Notes: generated by a model not told the origin, from the sequence alone. Positions 8,606 through 18,329 are shown, counted from the stretch's first letter. The stretch is 64,000 nt of DNA from Rhizobium lentis (GCF_017352135.1 NZ_CP071454.1:3435001-3499000); one strand, 5' to 3'. Translations and numbers: made by a program.

Positions 8606-9475
8606 TCACCAAGCCGGGGACAGCTTCGTCAGATACAGGCCGTAGGCACTCTTGCCGTGCTTCTCAGCGAGCTTGGCGAGCTGGTCCTGCGAGATGTAAC
8701 CCATGCGCCAGGCGACTTCTTCGGGGCAGGCGATCTTGAAGCCCTGGCGTTTCTCCAGCGTGCTGACGAAACCTGCGGCGTCGTGCAGACTGTCCGGTGT
8801 GCCCGTGTCGAGCCAGGCATAGCCCCGGCCCATCAGTTCAACGAAAAGCTGGCCGCGCTCGAGATAGGTGCGGTTGACATCGGTGATTTCCAATTCGCCG
8901 CGCGGGGACGGCTTCAGGTTGGCGGCGATATCGACCACCTGCTGGTCGTAGAAATAGAGGCCGGTCACCGCCCAGTTCGATTTTGGCTCCTTCGGCTTCT
9001 CCTCGATCGACAGCGCATTCATTTTTTCGTCAAAGCCAACAACGCCATAACGTTCCGGATCGGTGACGTGATAGGCGAAGACCGTCGCGCCTTCCCGCCG
9101 ACTGGTGCCGGATTTCATGATTTCCGGCAGTCCGTGGCCGTAGAAGATATTGTCGCCGAGAACGAGTGCCGAGCTGTCGCCGTGCACGAAGTCGGCGCCG
9201 ATGATGAAGGCCTGGGCGAGGCCGTCCGGGCTCGGCTGCACGGCATAGGTCAGCGAAACTCCCCATTGCGAGCCGTCGCCGAGAAGGCGCTTGAAGGCTT
9301 CGAGGTCGTGGGGCGTGGTGATGATCAGCAACTCCCTGATGCCGGCGAGCATGAGCGTCGTCAATGGATAGTAGATCATCGGCTTGTCGTAGACCGGCAT
9401 CAACTGTTTCGAGACGGCCTGCGTGATCGGATGCAGACGCGTGCCCGTGCCGCCGGCGAGGATAATCCCCTTCAT
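8606..9475 (-). CDS. rfbA: Glucose-1-phosphate thymidylyltransferase
   Basis: Makes dTDP-glucose from glucose-1-phosphate and dTTP, the first step of dTDP-L-rhamnose synthesis. The 289-aa length is typical of RmlA. The nucleotide-binding signature [18 protein letters not shown] starts at residue 8, and the product-site sequence [21 protein letters not shown] is conserved. It is the last gene of the minus-strand rfbC-rfbB-rfbD-rfbA operon and lies 10 bases after rfbD. Confidence 0.96.
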   Translation of the reverse strand: MKGIILAGGTGTRLHPITQAVSKQLMPVYDKPMIYYPLTTLMLAGIRELLIITTPHDLEAFKRLLGDGSQWGVSLTYAVQPSPDGLAQAFIIGADFVHGDSSALVLGDNIFYGHGLPEIMKSGTSRREGATVFAYHVTDPERYGVVGFDEKMNALSIEEKPKEPKSNWAVTGLYFYDQQVVDIAANLKPSPRGELEITDVNRTYLERGQLFVELMGRGYAWLDTGTPDSLHDAAGFVSTLEKRQGFKIACPEEVAWRMGYISQDQLAKLAEKHGKSAYGLYLTKLSPAW

Positions 9476-9485
9476 GCTTATCTCC

Positions 9486-10373
9486 TTAAAGACCTTTATT
9501 CAAAAGGTCTTGCATGACAATCGTCATGGATTGGTTCCACTCCGGGAGCCGGATTCCATATAGTCTGGCGAGCTTGTCGCCATTGAGACGCGAATTGGCA
9601 GGACGCTTCGCCGGTGTCGGATAGTCGGCCGTCGGGATGCGTTCGACGCTGACGTTTCTGCCGCCCGATTTAAGAAGCTCCGTGAATATCTCTTCGGCGA
9701 AGTCCGCCCAGCTTGCTTCGCCGCTGCCGGTCAGGTGAAAGATGCCGCGAAGCGATGGCGCGGGGTCTGCTACGATACGGGTTGCGATCGCAAGAACCGC
9801 GTCGGCGATGTCGAGTGCCGAAGTCGGGCATCCTGTCTGATCGGCGACAACGCGAAGATGATCGCGCGTCTCAGAAAGCCGCAGCATGGTTTTCAGGAAA
9901 TTGCTGCCAAAGGGCGAATAGACCCAGGCGGTGCGCAAGATGACGTGGTTCGGGTTCGCCGCCGCGACGGCCTTCTCGCCCGCGAGCTTCGAACGCCCAT
10001 AGACGGAGATCGGTGCCGTCGCGTCCTCCTCGCAATAGGGGGAGGCCTTGTCGCCGCTGAAGACGTAGTCCGTCGAAATGTGGATGACCGGGGCTCCGAT
10101 CCGCGCGGCAGCCTCGGCAACAGCGCCGGCGCCAACGGCGTTGACGGAAAAAGCAAGCTCGGGTTCGCTCTCGGCCTTGTCGACCGCCGTATACGCCGCC
10201 GCCGAGACGATCACATCCGGGCGCAGGGCCGAGAAGGCAGCTGCGATGCTTGCAGGATCGGCAAGGTCCATTTCCGGACGGCCGACCGCGCTGATTTCGG
10301 CGCCCTTTTCGGCGCCGCGTCTGAGCAGCGACTGAACGACCTGGCCCTGTTTACCGGTGACGGCAATGCGCAT
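9486..10373 (-). CDS. rfbD: dTDP-4-dehydrorhamnose reductase
   Basis: NAD(P)H-dependent short-chain reductase catalysing the last step to dTDP-L-rhamnose; 295 aa. The Rossmann motif is at the N-terminus ([12 protein letters not shown]). The conserved [34 protein letters not shown] region includes the catalytic YxxxK (YGRSK). It overlaps nothing but sits only 3 bases from rfbB and 10 from rfbA, so the four genes are almost certainly co-transcribed. Confidence 0.96.
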   Translation of the reverse strand: MRIAVTGKQGQVVQSLLRRGAEKGAEISAVGRPEMDLADPASIAAAFSALRPDVIVSAAAYTAVDKAESEPELAFSVNAVGAGAVAEAAARIGAPVIHISTDYVFSGDKASPYCEEDATAPISVYGRSKLAGEKAVAAANPNHVILRTAWVYSPFGSNFLKTMLRLSETRDHLRVVADQTGCPTSALDIADAVLAIATRIVADPAPSLRGIFHLTGSGEASWADFAEEIFTELLKSGGRNVSVERIPTADYPTPAKRPANSRLNGDKLARLYGIRLPEWNQSMTIVMQDLLNKGL

Positions 10374-10376
10374 TGC

Positions 10377-11432
10377 TTATCGTCCCTTGAAAACGCCGAG
10401 GCGTTCGCCGCAGTAGACGTTTTCGCGCAGCGGCCTCCACCACCATTCGTTTTCCAAGTACCAGCGTACGGTCTTCTCAATGCCGGTTTCGAAGGTCTCT
10501 TGCGCCTTCCAGCCGAGCTCGCTTTCGAGTTTCGAGGCATCGATTGCATAGCGTGCGTCGTGTCCGGGGCGGTCCGTGACGTGGGTGATCAGACGCGCAT
10601 GCGGTCCCTTGTCACTGTAGACGCCGTCGAGAATAGCGCAGATGCGATGAACGACATCGATGTTCCTGCGCTCATTGCGGCCGCCCACATTGTATTTTTC
10701 GCCGGGGCGCCCTCTGGATGCGATCGTGAACAGCGCGCGGGCGTGGTCTTCGACATAGAGCCAGTCGCGAACATTCGCGCCGTTGCCGTAAACCGGAAGA
10801 GGCTTGCCCTCCAGTGCGTTGAGGATCATCAACGGAATGAGCTTTTCCGGAAAATGAAACGGGCCGTAGTTGTTGGAGCAATTGGAGACGACGACGGGCA
10901 GTCCGTAGGTGCGGTGCCAGGCGATCGCCAGATGGTCGCTCGCAGCCTTGGAGGCGGAGTATGGCGAGGACGGATCGTAAGGCGTCGTCTCCTCGAAGAG
11001 GCCCTCGTCGCCGAGCGAGCCATAGACCTCGTCCGTCGAGACATGCAGGAAGCGGAAGGCATTCTTGCGGCTGGCGTCAAGCCCATCCCAATAGTGCCGT
11101 GCGGCATCCAGCAGGCTGAATGTACCGACGATGTTGGTCTGAATGAAATCGGCCGCGCCCAAGATCGAGCGGTCGACATGGCTCTCGGCCGCCAGATGCG
11201 TGACGATATCCGGGCGGAAGGACGCGAATGCTTCCTGCATCCTGGCGCGGTCGCAGATGTCGGCGCGCAGGAATTGATAGTTCGGCGCCGATTCGACAGA
11301 TTTCAGTGATGCCAGATTACCGGCATAGGTCAGCGTGTCGACATTCAGCACCTCGGCGCCCATCTCGCTGACGAGATGGCGCACCAATGCCGATCCAATG
11401 AAGCCCGCTCCCCCCGTGACCAGAATGCGCAT
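10377..11432 (-). CDS. rfbB: dTDP-glucose 4,6-dehydratase
   Basis: NAD-dependent extended SDR enzyme converting dTDP-glucose to dTDP-4-keto-6-deoxyglucose; 351 aa. It shows the GxxGxxG motif [15 protein letters not shown], the catalytic [13 protein letters not shown] loop (Asp-Glu pair), and the YSASK catalytic motif followed by [19 protein letters not shown]. It is the second gene of the rhamnose operon, six bases after rfbC. Confidence 0.97.
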   Translation of the reverse strand: MRILVTGGAGFIGSALVRHLVSEMGAEVLNVDTLTYAGNLASLKSVESAPNYQFLRADICDRARMQEAFASFRPDIVTHLAAESHVDRSILGAADFIQTNIVGTFSLLDAARHYWDGLDASRKNAFRFLHVSTDEVYGSLGDEGLFEETTPYDPSSPYSASKAASDHLAIAWHRTYGLPVVVSNCSNNYGPFHFPEKLIPLMILNALEGKPLPVYGNGANVRDWLYVEDHARALFTIASRGRPGEKYNVGGRNERRNIDVVHRICAILDGVYSDKGPHARLITHVTDRPGHDARYAIDASKLESELGWKAQETFETGIEKTVRWYLENEWWWRPLRENVYCGERLGVFKGR

Positions 11433-11438
11433 CGTGGA

Positions 11439-12017
11439 TCAATTCCTGGGTTGCTGTGGTGAATAGGAAAAATAGCTTGGCAATTCGGCAAGCCGCGGCA
11501 GCGTCTTGTCCTTATCTGATGACACGATGTCTCTCTCATCGAACGGCCAGCGAATCCCGATCAGCGGATCGTTCCACGCGATGCCACGATCATGCTGCGG
11601 ACTGTAGGGCGCGGTTACCTTATAGCTGATGACGCTGTTCGGCTCGATCGTTGCGAATCCGTGTGCGAAACCGGGCGGAATCCACAGCTGCTTGCCGGTT
11701 TCCGGCGAGAGTTCCTGAGAGAGCCATTTGCCGAAGCTCGGTGATCCCACGCGGATATCGACGACGACATCCATGATCCGGCCGGCAAGGCAGCGTACCA
11801 GCTTGCCCTGTGCGAAGGGCGGAATTTGGAAATGCAGCCCGCGAACGGTTCCGGCCTGCGCCGAAAGTGATTCATTGTCCTGGACGAACGTGACGTTGGC
11901 TACGTTTTCCCGGAACCAGGCATCCTTGAATACCTCGGAGAAGTAGCCGCGGTGATCGCCGAAACGTGGCGGCGTGATTGCAACGATGCCCTCGATGGCC
12001 ACGGTCTCAATGTGCAT
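11439..12017 (-). CDS. rfbC: dTDP-4-dehydrorhamnose 3,5-epimerase
   Basis: Cupin-fold epimerase, third enzyme of the dTDP-rhamnose pathway; 192 aa. Conserved features are GDHRGYFSEVFKD, QDNESLSAQAGTVRGLHFQ with the catalytic His of RGLHFQ, the VDIRVGSPSFGKW strand, and WIPPGFAHGFATIEP. It is the first rfb gene in transcription order and lies 24 bases downstream of the large glycosyltransferase-like gene, so all five may form one unit. Confidence 0.96.
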   Translation of the reverse strand: MHIETVAIEGIVAITPPRFGDHRGYFSEVFKDAWFRENVANVTFVQDNESLSAQAGTVRGLHFQIPPFAQGKLVRCLAGRIMDVVVDIRVGSPSFGKWLSQELSPETGKQLWIPPGFAHGFATIEPNSVISYKVTAPYSPQHDRGIAWNDPLIGIRWPFDERDIVSSDKDKTLPRLAELPSYFSYSPQQPRN

Positions 12018-12041
12018 GACTTACCTTTTCTGCGGCCTTCA

Positions 12042-14015
12042 TCAGGCGCCCGCCCTCATAACGCTCATCAGCATGTCCGCCTGCGAACGGCTCTGGATGA
12101 GCTCAAGGCCTTTCGCTGCAATGGCATCGCGTTTGTCGGCATCTGCGATCAGCTTGTGGCAGCGCTCGATCATGTCGTCATAGGGCTCAATTGCCAAGCC
12201 GTCGACGAAGGGCTGGAGATCTGGATCGCGGATATTGCCTTCCGTCAGCACGCAAACGCGATTGGCGAGCAGATAGGAAATGCGCACGATCTCGAAGACG
12301 CCGCTCGCATAATGATGGATGTTTATGACGATCTTCGCGCGGGCAATCGCCGCATCGCGCTCCGCCCCATAGATGTTGAAGAGATGCGCGACCTTCAGCC
12401 CGCTGTCGTTCAACGTCTTCAGGATATGGTGGCGGCGTTCGTTCATCGAACCGTAGAAGAGCACGTCGATATCCTTGACCGGGGCGTGCTGAATCTGGCT
12501 CAGGCAGCGGCTGTAACCGATTTCGAGAACTCCGGCGTGATCGATACCCTTGGCGGCAAGGTTTTCGCGGTTGCGCGGACTGTAGTCGAGCACCGGCATC
12601 GCCCTTAGGATCGACACATAGCGTGAATTGATCCAGCTGCTTTCTTCGGACACCTGCTCGAGATTGATGATAACGCTGTCCTGCGGCAGATGGCCGACGA
12701 TTTCGGCGGGGAGAAGATTGCCGCCGTAGATGATCGGCGCACGGCCGGCGAATGCGTTCATGTCGCGGACGATCGGTGCCGAGCCGCCGAGTTCCTCGAA
12801 GGCACCTTGCAGGCCGAGCGCGACTTCGTCGAAGGCGTGGCTGTGATTGTAGTTTTCGGGCGTCACGATCCAGATGCAATGACGGTCTTTGTGTGCCTGC
12901 CATCCTCCGGCAAAGGGCTGCAACAGGTTTTGGAGCGGCTGCTCGATCTTCGCGGCCGGGATAGCGGGCCTTTCGGTTCGTACCGGCTGTTGCGGTACCG
13001 GAGAAGCGCCTGAAGGCTGCTGGGCATAGGCGCGCATCAATTCGCGGCCGCCGATGAACTGGCCGCGCGGCATCCAGCCGGGCGGATCATCGGCCCCCCA
13101 GATCAGGTGCGGCTGCTTGATGAGCGGCTGGCGGCCTTCCTGCCACGAGGTCAGGAGAGCCTCGTCACGGCTCCGCAGGAACGCTTCCTTGGCGGTGAAG
13201 AGGCCATGCAGCATCCGGCCGAGGCGGACACCGAACTTCCATTCGAAATCGGCAACGGTCGGTACGAAAGCGGCGATCTTCAACCCTGTGGCAGCAGCCT
13301 GCTGGACATAGAGCCCGAGCAGACGCTCGACCACGAAGGGGCGCATCGTCGCGTTGGCATCGCGTGAATAGTGCGCCGAACCGGAATAGGCAACGCCCGC
13401 CGGCGTGCCGCGGCGCGCTTCATTTTCAAACGATTCCAGAATACGTTCGCAGAAGGCGAAATATCCGGACCAGAACTTTTTGTTGCCGCAGAAATAATTG
13501 CAGAACACGAAGGCGGTTTTGTCTTGCGGCGGCGCGATCGGATAGCCGAGCTCCTGGATATGCAGGAAAATCGGTTCCATGCCGGGATGGCCGCCAAGCA
13601 GCGCATGCTCCCAGACGTTGCTGTAAATCGCGGCGTGGCCGATCAGCGGATTGTAGAGATAGGCATCAGCGCCTTCCGCCCTGGCCTTTTCCGCTTCGGT
13701 GACAAAGGATGGGAAGCTCGTCACCGACTTCACCTCGAACTTGCTGGAGAGCAGACCCCAGAACACGTCGTCGCCGAGACCGATCGCCTCGTGATGCTGA
13801 TGCAGGGTGCGGAAGAGCTCGTATTCGCGGGTCCCCGCCTGCGTGTTGAACGAGATGTCGAGCGGCACGGCGGCCGCGTCGAGCTGGCTGCGCTGCGAAG
13901 GATCGAGATAAGGTTGATAGATGATGACGGATCCGGTGCGGTCAGCTTTTTCCGTCAGGAGCGCCAGATCAGGAAGGCCGGCTGGTAAAGAAGAAATGGA
14001 CTGATTTATGGTCAA
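12042..14015 (-). CDS. Large two-part glycosyltransferase-like protein
   Basis: About 657 aa. The C-terminal half looks like a GT-B glycosyltransferase: IDVLFYGSMNERRHHIL, AKIVINIHHYASGVFEIVRISYLLANRVCVLTEG and a tail ending in ADMLMSVMRAGA, similar to the CgeB/Glyco_trans_1 type. The N-terminal half contains AYLYNPLIGHAAIYSNVWE and HPGMEPIF, also suggestive of polysaccharide enzymes but not assignable by eye. I prefer a TTG start at 14015, which has GAAGGA seven bases upstream; ATG at 14048 and GTG at 14114 are alternatives. Its position directly upstream of the rhamnose genes suggests a role in adding rhamnose or another sugar to a surface glycan (inference). Confidence 0.7.
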   Translation of the reverse strand: MTINQSISSLPAGLPDLALLTEKADRTGSVIIYQPYLDPSQRSQLDAAAVPLDISFNTQAGTREYELFRTLHQHHEAIGLGDDVFWGLLSSKFEVKSVTSFPSFVTEAEKARAEGADAYLYNPLIGHAAIYSNVWEHALLGGHPGMEPIFLHIQELGYPIAPPQDKTAFVFCNYFCGNKKFWSGYFAFCERILESFENEARRGTPAGVAYSGSAHYSRDANATMRPFVVERLLGLYVQQAAATGLKIAAFVPTVADFEWKFGVRLGRMLHGLFTAKEAFLRSRDEALLTSWQEGRQPLIKQPHLIWGADDPPGWMPRGQFIGGRELMRAYAQQPSGASPVPQQPVRTERPAIPAAKIEQPLQNLLQPFAGGWQAHKDRHCIWIVTPENYNHSHAFDEVALGLQGAFEELGGSAPIVRDMNAFAGRAPIIYGGNLLPAEIVGHLPQDSVIINLEQVSEESSWINSRYVSILRAMPVLDYSPRNRENLAAKGIDHAGVLEIGYSRCLSQIQHAPVKDIDVLFYGSMNERRHHILKTLNDSGLKVAHLFNIYGAERDAAIARAKIVINIHHYASGVFEIVRISYLLANRVCVLTEGNIRDPDLQPFVDGLAIEPYDDMIERCHKLIADADKRDAIAAKGLELIQSRSQADMLMSVMRAGA

Positions 14016-14255
14016 GGTGTCGTCCTTCGCGAATGGCTCCGTCTGCATGGCGATCCGCAGAACGGCAATTCGAGCCTGTTTAGTGCCTATTATTCGAGGT
14101 GAAACTTGCCCCACGCTGTTTGCAGAATTTTCGCTGGTCAGCCTGGGGGATCGAAAGGGGGCCGTATCCGTGGTCAGTTCTCTCTGGCTGGCTTTGTGGG
14201 GTCAGCCGTTTCCGCTGCCAGTATCGCAAAGAGTTCGGAGTTGGGCCGGCTCGCT

Positions 14256-15062
14256 TTATGCGCCGCTTTTATAGACCCCATCATTCGATACGGTAGCGAT
14301 ATTTCCGAACAAGGACCCGGGTAGGTTATTGCCATAGAGTTCGGCTAGCCGTTTGATGAGAAGATAGCTTCCCAGGCGCTCCTGGCAAAATGAGATCGCG
14401 CGTTTCTGTACGGGATCTTCGGCCTGAAATGGTTGATATCGTTTCGCAAACTCAAACGATGGCGCCACAAGGCGCACAAAAGTATCCAGCCACCAGTCCG
14501 TTGGATACGTGCCGAGTTCAATGCCTCCAGGAATAAAGGTCCCGGAGTTGAAAAAAAGCAAAGCTTCGGCTTGCGTCAAAGCGTTTGTCTCGATCGAGGA
14601 CGCCGTATATCTGAGGAAATCAACAATGTTGTGGAAGTGTGCATAGTGTTGAGAAATGTTGTGGAGATTGAGCGGGCGTGGTAGAAAGAAATTTTCTACA
14701 AAAAACGCAGGATTCTCCGGTCTTGTGATTTCTGTTTCTTCGGAAGTCGTTGTGTTCATCCCGGGATAGTCAGGATTCGGTGTCCCGATTGCTAGTCTTG
14801 TTAGAAATTTGCGATATTGCCAGATGGTAATGTTGCGAGGTTTTGCTGGTTCTTCTGAAACAATTTTTGCGACTACTATCGTCCCCAGGGATCCTGACAA
14901 TTTGGCGTGAAGCTCCTCCGGCTCGCTGAAAAAATCATAACCGGCGATAACATCCATTCCCCTATTGTCCAAAGGAGGTTTGGAATTGAGCCATATGATT
15001 TTCGAGCCCTCTGGAGCAGGGTAGCTCGGCAAATCCTTATGGCAAACAATGTAAATGGTCAT
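14256..15062 (-). CDS. Unknown protein, low-GC gene beside the glycan locus
   Basis: About 268 aa from the ATG at 15062 (MTIYIVCHKDLPSYP). I do not recognise a family with confidence. The opening strand resembles the start of small glycan-related families such as DUF4422, but I cannot confirm it. No signal peptide or membrane helix is obvious. Aromatic- and Asn-rich segments occur in the middle (PLNLHNISQHYAHFHNIVDFL) and near FIPGGIELGTYPTDWW. Two 60-base stretches counted by hand are 43% and 38% G+C, against 65% in a stretch of the next gene, so it was probably acquired separately. GT-locus context suggests a transferase role (inference). Confidence 0.65.
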   Translation of the reverse strand: MTIYIVCHKDLPSYPAPEGSKIIWLNSKPPLDNRGMDVIAGYDFFSEPEELHAKLSGSLGTIVVAKIVSEEPAKPRNITIWQYRKFLTRLAIGTPNPDYPGMNTTTSEETEITRPENPAFFVENFFLPRPLNLHNISQHYAHFHNIVDFLRYTASSIETNALTQAEALLFFNSGTFIPGGIELGTYPTDWWLDTFVRLVAPSFEFAKRYQPFQAEDPVQKRAISFCQERLGSYLLIKRLAELYGNNLPGSLFGNIATVSNDGVYKSGA

Positions 15063-15422
15063 ATCTGTGATCAGCCTCTTGTGGATGGGGAGTTTCTGCT
15101 GGCTGCAATTACCACGCGGCTCGCCCGTCAATGCTTACGTGTGTCAAGGTGGCGGACGTCGGTATTGCCAAGCGTTTCTGCCTCCTCTCAGGGTGGGCGT
15201 GCGAAGGTATCTGCCTCGGGGAGGTTTCTAAACCGCGTTCCTTGCGCGTAGCAGGTGCGAAGCCCGGACCCATCCGGGAATGAAGTCCGTGCCGCAAGCC
15301 GAAGTAGGTCGGCATCGCTTTGCTTGAGCTTGCTGCTGGCGATATCGGCACGTGCCGGCAAGCCGGGGTTGGCCTCCACCCATACCGACGGGCGCGCTAC
15401 GCAGCTCGCTTAGCGAAATTCC
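15063..15422. other. Gene-free stretch upstream of the low-GC gene
   Basis: About 360 bases between the low-GC gene start and the GNAT gene end. Base composition returns to high GC from about 15110. Short frames on both strands lack any recognisable protein. It may contain the low-GC gene's promoter and the recombination boundary; I see no repeat or insertion-sequence end. Confidence 0.45.
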
Positions 15423-15938
15423 CTAACGCGTAAATTGGATGACGTCGCCATTATACTGCGTGCGCGCCGTCTCGCGGAAACCGAGCTTGGCCGCGACCCT
15501 GAGCGACGCCACGTTGTCGGGGCTGATGATGCAGCTCATAGCCTTTCCCGGAAAATGCGCTTCCGCCCAGCCGATCAGGGCTGCTAGCGCTTCGGCAGCA
15601 TAACCGCGGCCCTGGGCCGTCGGCATCAGCGCCCAGCCAACCTCCATCGTTCCCTCGATCGACGGCTCCATCTCGCGCCGGGCTTCGAGGAAGCCCGCTT
15701 CGCCGATGAACTGGCGGCTTTCCTTTTCGACCATTGCCAGAAAGCCGAAGCCCATATGGTGCCACATACCGGCGAGGCGTAGCATGCGGCTCCAGCTCTG
15801 CTCGCGCGTCGACGGCACGCCGGTGATGAAGCGGACGACCTCCTCATCGGCCCACAACGCCGCATGCGCCTCGAAATCGTCGAGACGATGAGGGCGAAGC
15901 GTCAGCCGTTCGGTTTCAAGAGTGGGTATGTCGATCAC
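15423..15938 (-). CDS. GNAT-family N-acetyltransferase, RimJ/RimL-like
   Basis: A 171-aa acetyl-CoA-dependent acetyltransferase. It opens with the RimJ/RimL-type sequence IPTLETERLTLRPHRLDDFEAHAALWADEEVV. The acetyl-CoA binding motif is at MPTAQGRGYAAEALAALIGWA (Q/RxxGxG/A). The C-terminal region NVASLRVAAKLGFRETA is also typical. The substrate cannot be predicted: the family includes ribosomal-protein and small-molecule acetylases. It lies 24 bases downstream of the cupin gene on the same strand. Confidence 0.88.
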   Translation of the reverse strand: MIDIPTLETERLTLRPHRLDDFEAHAALWADEEVVRFITGVPSTREQSWSRMLRLAGMWHHMGFGFLAMVEKESRQFIGEAGFLEARREMEPSIEGTMEVGWALMPTAQGRGYAAEALAALIGWAEAHFPGKAMSCIISPDNVASLRVAAKLGFRETARTQYNGDVIQFTR

Positions 15939-15962
15939 TGCCGGTCCTCGTCGAAGTGGGTC

Positions 15963-16466
15963 TCAGGCACCGGGCTCGCCGTCCCAATAGTCGAGACCGC
16001 CTTCCGCCCGTCCGATATGGCGGAAACGCCCCGCTTCCGCCCTGTCCCTGTTGGTCTTGGCAAGGAATTTCCCGGAATCGGGATATTCGACGATCTCGGT
16101 CTTTGCCATGGTCGAAATGCCGAGATAAACGAGCGTGACCGTGCCGGTATTGATGATCTGGTGCGCCGTCTCCGGCCCGCCGGCCGGTGCGCCGAGCACG
16201 TCGCCGGCCCGCACACGATGGCGCTCGTCGCCGAAGCGGTATTCGCCAGTGCCCGCGATCACGTAAAAAAGCTCGTCTTCGACGTGGTGATTGTGGAAGG
16301 GGCAGCTCGATTTGCCCGGCGGCACTTCATTGTAGCTGATGCCGAGGCCGGCAAGGCCGAGGAGCTTGCCGAACGAGGCGTCGGCGCCCTCGTAGAACTC
16401 GCCCTGTGTCCAATGGTCGAGTTTGAGATCGGCGGTATTGATCACTGCCTTGGGTTCGATCGCCAT
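15963..16466 (-). CDS. Cupin-domain protein
   Basis: A 167-aa single-cupin protein. The metal-binding motif 1 is readable as PFHNHHVEDELFYVIAGTGEYRFG (His, His, Glu), followed by motif 2 around PETAHQIINTGTVTLVYLG. The start at 16466 has AGGAG upstream. Proteins of this type are often annotated as mannose-6-phosphate isomerase-like or sugar-binding cupins, but no substrate is evident. It is probably co-transcribed with the GNAT gene that follows. Confidence 0.85.
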   Translation of the reverse strand: MAIEPKAVINTADLKLDHWTQGEFYEGADASFGKLLGLAGLGISYNEVPPGKSSCPFHNHHVEDELFYVIAGTGEYRFGDERHRVRAGDVLGAPAGGPETAHQIINTGTVTLVYLGISTMAKTEIVEYPDSGKFLAKTNRDRAEAGRFRHIGRAEGGLDYWDGEPGA

Positions 16467-16644
16467 GATGTTCTCCTGTCGCAGGAGGAGAAACTATCAT
16501 CGCGCCGAAAAATTCAATGCTTGTCTCGGAAATTCGTCCTTGCCAGGCATGGGCGGAGAGGAGACCGCCGCCCATGCTTTGAGCGCCGCGTTATCCGACA
16601 GGATAGACGAGGACGCTCGATGCTTTGTATTTTCGCCCGAGGCG

Positions 16645-17004
16645 TCAGCGGACGTAGAAGGTCAGGCTTCCGTCGGCCGCCTGCTCGGCGTTGACGATGT
16701 TGCGGACATCGACGCCTTCGTTGTTGAGCCGGTGGACAAGCGACCGGTTGGCGTCGATCGAAGCCTGGATGCCGCGAATGGCGGCACCGGAGCGTTCCGG
16801 GGCCGAGCGCGGACCGGTCGTTTCGTCGTCGAGATTGTGCCAGTTATGGACCTGCTCGACGTCGAAATCATTGCCCTGGAAGGTCCTGAGCGTCTGCTCG
16901 ATACCCTGGGCGGAGTTCATTCCGAGGCTCTCGGCCCGGCTGACGCCGGCAAAAGCGACGGAGGAGAGGGCGGCGGCGAGGGTGACGGTGACAATTCGGT
17001 TCAT
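16645..17004 (-). CDS. Small secreted protein of unknown function
   Basis: A 119-aa protein with a clear Sec signal peptide: MNRIVTVTLAAALSSVAFAG, cleaved probably after VSRA. The mature part of about 95 aa is hydrophilic, rich in Asn and Gln, and ends TFYVR. A good ribosome site (AAAGGATA) precedes the ATG at 17004. No known domain is visible; it looks like one of the small periplasmic proteins typical of Rhizobium. Confidence 0.7.
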   Translation of the reverse strand: MNRIVTVTLAAALSSVAFAGVSRAESLGMNSAQGIEQTLRTFQGNDFDVEQVHNWHNLDDETTGPRSAPERSGAAIRGIQASIDANRSLVHRLNNEGVDVRNIVNAEQAADGSLTFYVR

Positions 17005-17348
17005 GATAATATCCTTTCATCTGCTTGACGGTCGGCTGTCGTTGCAGGGGATCGTCGGTGTCACGACATGGAATTGGCGCTGCCGCTTTCGTGATTCAAT
17101 GGGTTAAGCCACTGAAAAAGCATTAAGAATTCTTCATGGAAACGGTCTTCGAATTGCCGTTTTTCAGGCTTCCGGAAAAACGGGCCGCGAAGGCCTGGCC
17201 CGCTTGGCAGGGATGGTGCAGCTATCCCCTTGCCGATATTTCCTCTTTCGCGCTGCGGCGTCGGCCGAAAGTGCTTGCCATTCTCATGAAGGCATGTTTT
17301 GACCGCGGGCTGTCGAGTGGAAAACGTCCCGCCAACCGAAGGTGAACA
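17005..17348. other. Gene-free region upstream of ribH
   Basis: About 344 bases between the divergent secreted-protein gene and ribH. A short plus-strand frame (17136-17345) shows no family features and I do not call it. A 6-bp GC hairpin, CGGGCC with GGCCCG, lies at 17181-17202. I looked for the conserved FMN-riboswitch core here and did not find it. Confidence 0.45.
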
Positions 17349-17804
17349 ATGTCGAGAGAGACCGCTCCCCATATTTTGATCGTCGAGGCCCGCTTCTACG
17401 ACGACATGGCCGACGCGCTGCTCGAAGGCGCCACCTTTGCGCTCGAGCAGGCCGGCGCCACCTATCAGGTCGTCACTGTTCCCGGCGCACTGGAAATTCC
17501 GGCAGCGATTGCCATGGCGCTCGATGGAGACGACAATGGCGGCACGCATTATGACGGCTATGTCGCGCTCGGCATGGTCATCCGTGGCGAGACTTATCAT
17601 TTCGATATCGTATCGAACGAATCCTCGCGCGCTTTGATGGATCTCGCGGTCAGCGAGTCCCTTGCCATCGGCAACGGCATTCTGACCGTCGAAAATGACG
17701 AACAGGCCTGGGCGCGCGCCCGCCGTTCGGAAAAGGACAAGGGCGGGTTTGCCGCTCGTGCGGCTCTGACGATGATCGAGCTGAAGCAGAAACTGGGTGC
17801 ATAA
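17349..17804 (+). CDS. ribH: 6,7-dimethyl-8-ribityllumazine synthase
   Basis: Penultimate step of riboflavin synthesis: joins the pyrimidine product of RibD's pathway with dihydroxybutanone phosphate. The 151-aa protein has the family segments [34 protein letters not shown], and [28 protein letters not shown] with the catalytic His after TY. The start has AAGGTGA upstream. It is followed by nusB 3 bases later. In many relatives ribH-nusB follows ribD-ribE directly; here 8.8 kb lies between them. Confidence 0.96.
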   Translation: MSRETAPHILIVEARFYDDMADALLEGATFALEQAGATYQVVTVPGALEIPAAIAMALDGDDNGGTHYDGYVALGMVIRGETYHFDIVSNESSRALMDLAVSESLAIGNGILTVENDEQAWARARRSEKDKGGFAARAALTMIELKQKLGA

Positions 17805-17807
17805 CGA

Positions 17808-18290
17808 ATGAACGACGACAAGACGGAACGGCCGGTCAAGACTGCGAACCAGCGGGGCGCTGCCCGCCTGGCGGCCGTTCAGGCGCTTTATCAGATGGAT
17901 GTCGGTGGCACCGGCGTTCTGGAAATCGTCGCCGAATACGAGGCGCACCGGCTCGGCCAGGAGATTGACGGCGCAACCTACCTAAAGGCCGATGCCGGCT
18001 GGTTCCGCTCGATCGTCTCCGGAGTCGTGCGCGATCAGGTCCGTCTCGATCCGCTGATTGCCGCAGCGCTGCAGGACGATTGGGCTCTGTCGCGACTCGA
18101 TAGCACGGTGCGCGCCATCCTGCGCGCCGGCGTTTTCGAGCTCCTCGATCGCAAGGACGTTCCGGTGGCGGTCATCGTCACCGAATATGTCGAGATCGCT
18201 CAGGCCTTTTTCGATGACGACGAGCCGAAGCTCGTCAATGCCGTACTCGACCGCATTGCAAAGCAGGTCCGCGGCGAGGCGAAGAAGTAA
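17808..18290 (+). CDS. nusB: Transcription antitermination factor NusB
   Basis: RNA-binding factor for rRNA antitermination and ribosome biogenesis; 160 aa. The all-helical NusB fold is suggested by [18 protein letters not shown] at residues 13-30, [33 protein letters not shown], and [34 protein letters not shown]. The last segment carries the family-conserved EYVEIA and VNAVLD. It is coupled to ribH by a 3-base gap. Confidence 0.96.
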   Translation: MNDDKTERPVKTANQRGAARLAAVQALYQMDVGGTGVLEIVAEYEAHRLGQEIDGATYLKADAGWFRSIVSGVVRDQVRLDPLIAAALQDDWALSRLDSTVRAILRAGVFELLDRKDVPVAVIVTEYVEIAQAFFDDDEPKLVNAVLDRIAKQVRGEAKK

Positions 18291-18329
18291 CTCTTGAGCC
18301 CCGAACAATCTCTCTCCGTCTTTCTTCGT

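Noticed and set aside
9735..11309. 524-codon plus-strand frame over rfbD and rfbB
   Set aside because: Antisense shadow of the rhamnose genes; composition is not protein-like.
17136..17345. 69-codon plus-strand frame just upstream of ribH
   Set aside because: No ribosome site, no domain, and its stop coincides with the ribH ribosome site; likely chance.
17005..17348. Possible FMN riboswitch upstream of ribH
   Set aside because: The conserved RFN core could not be found on either strand in this region.
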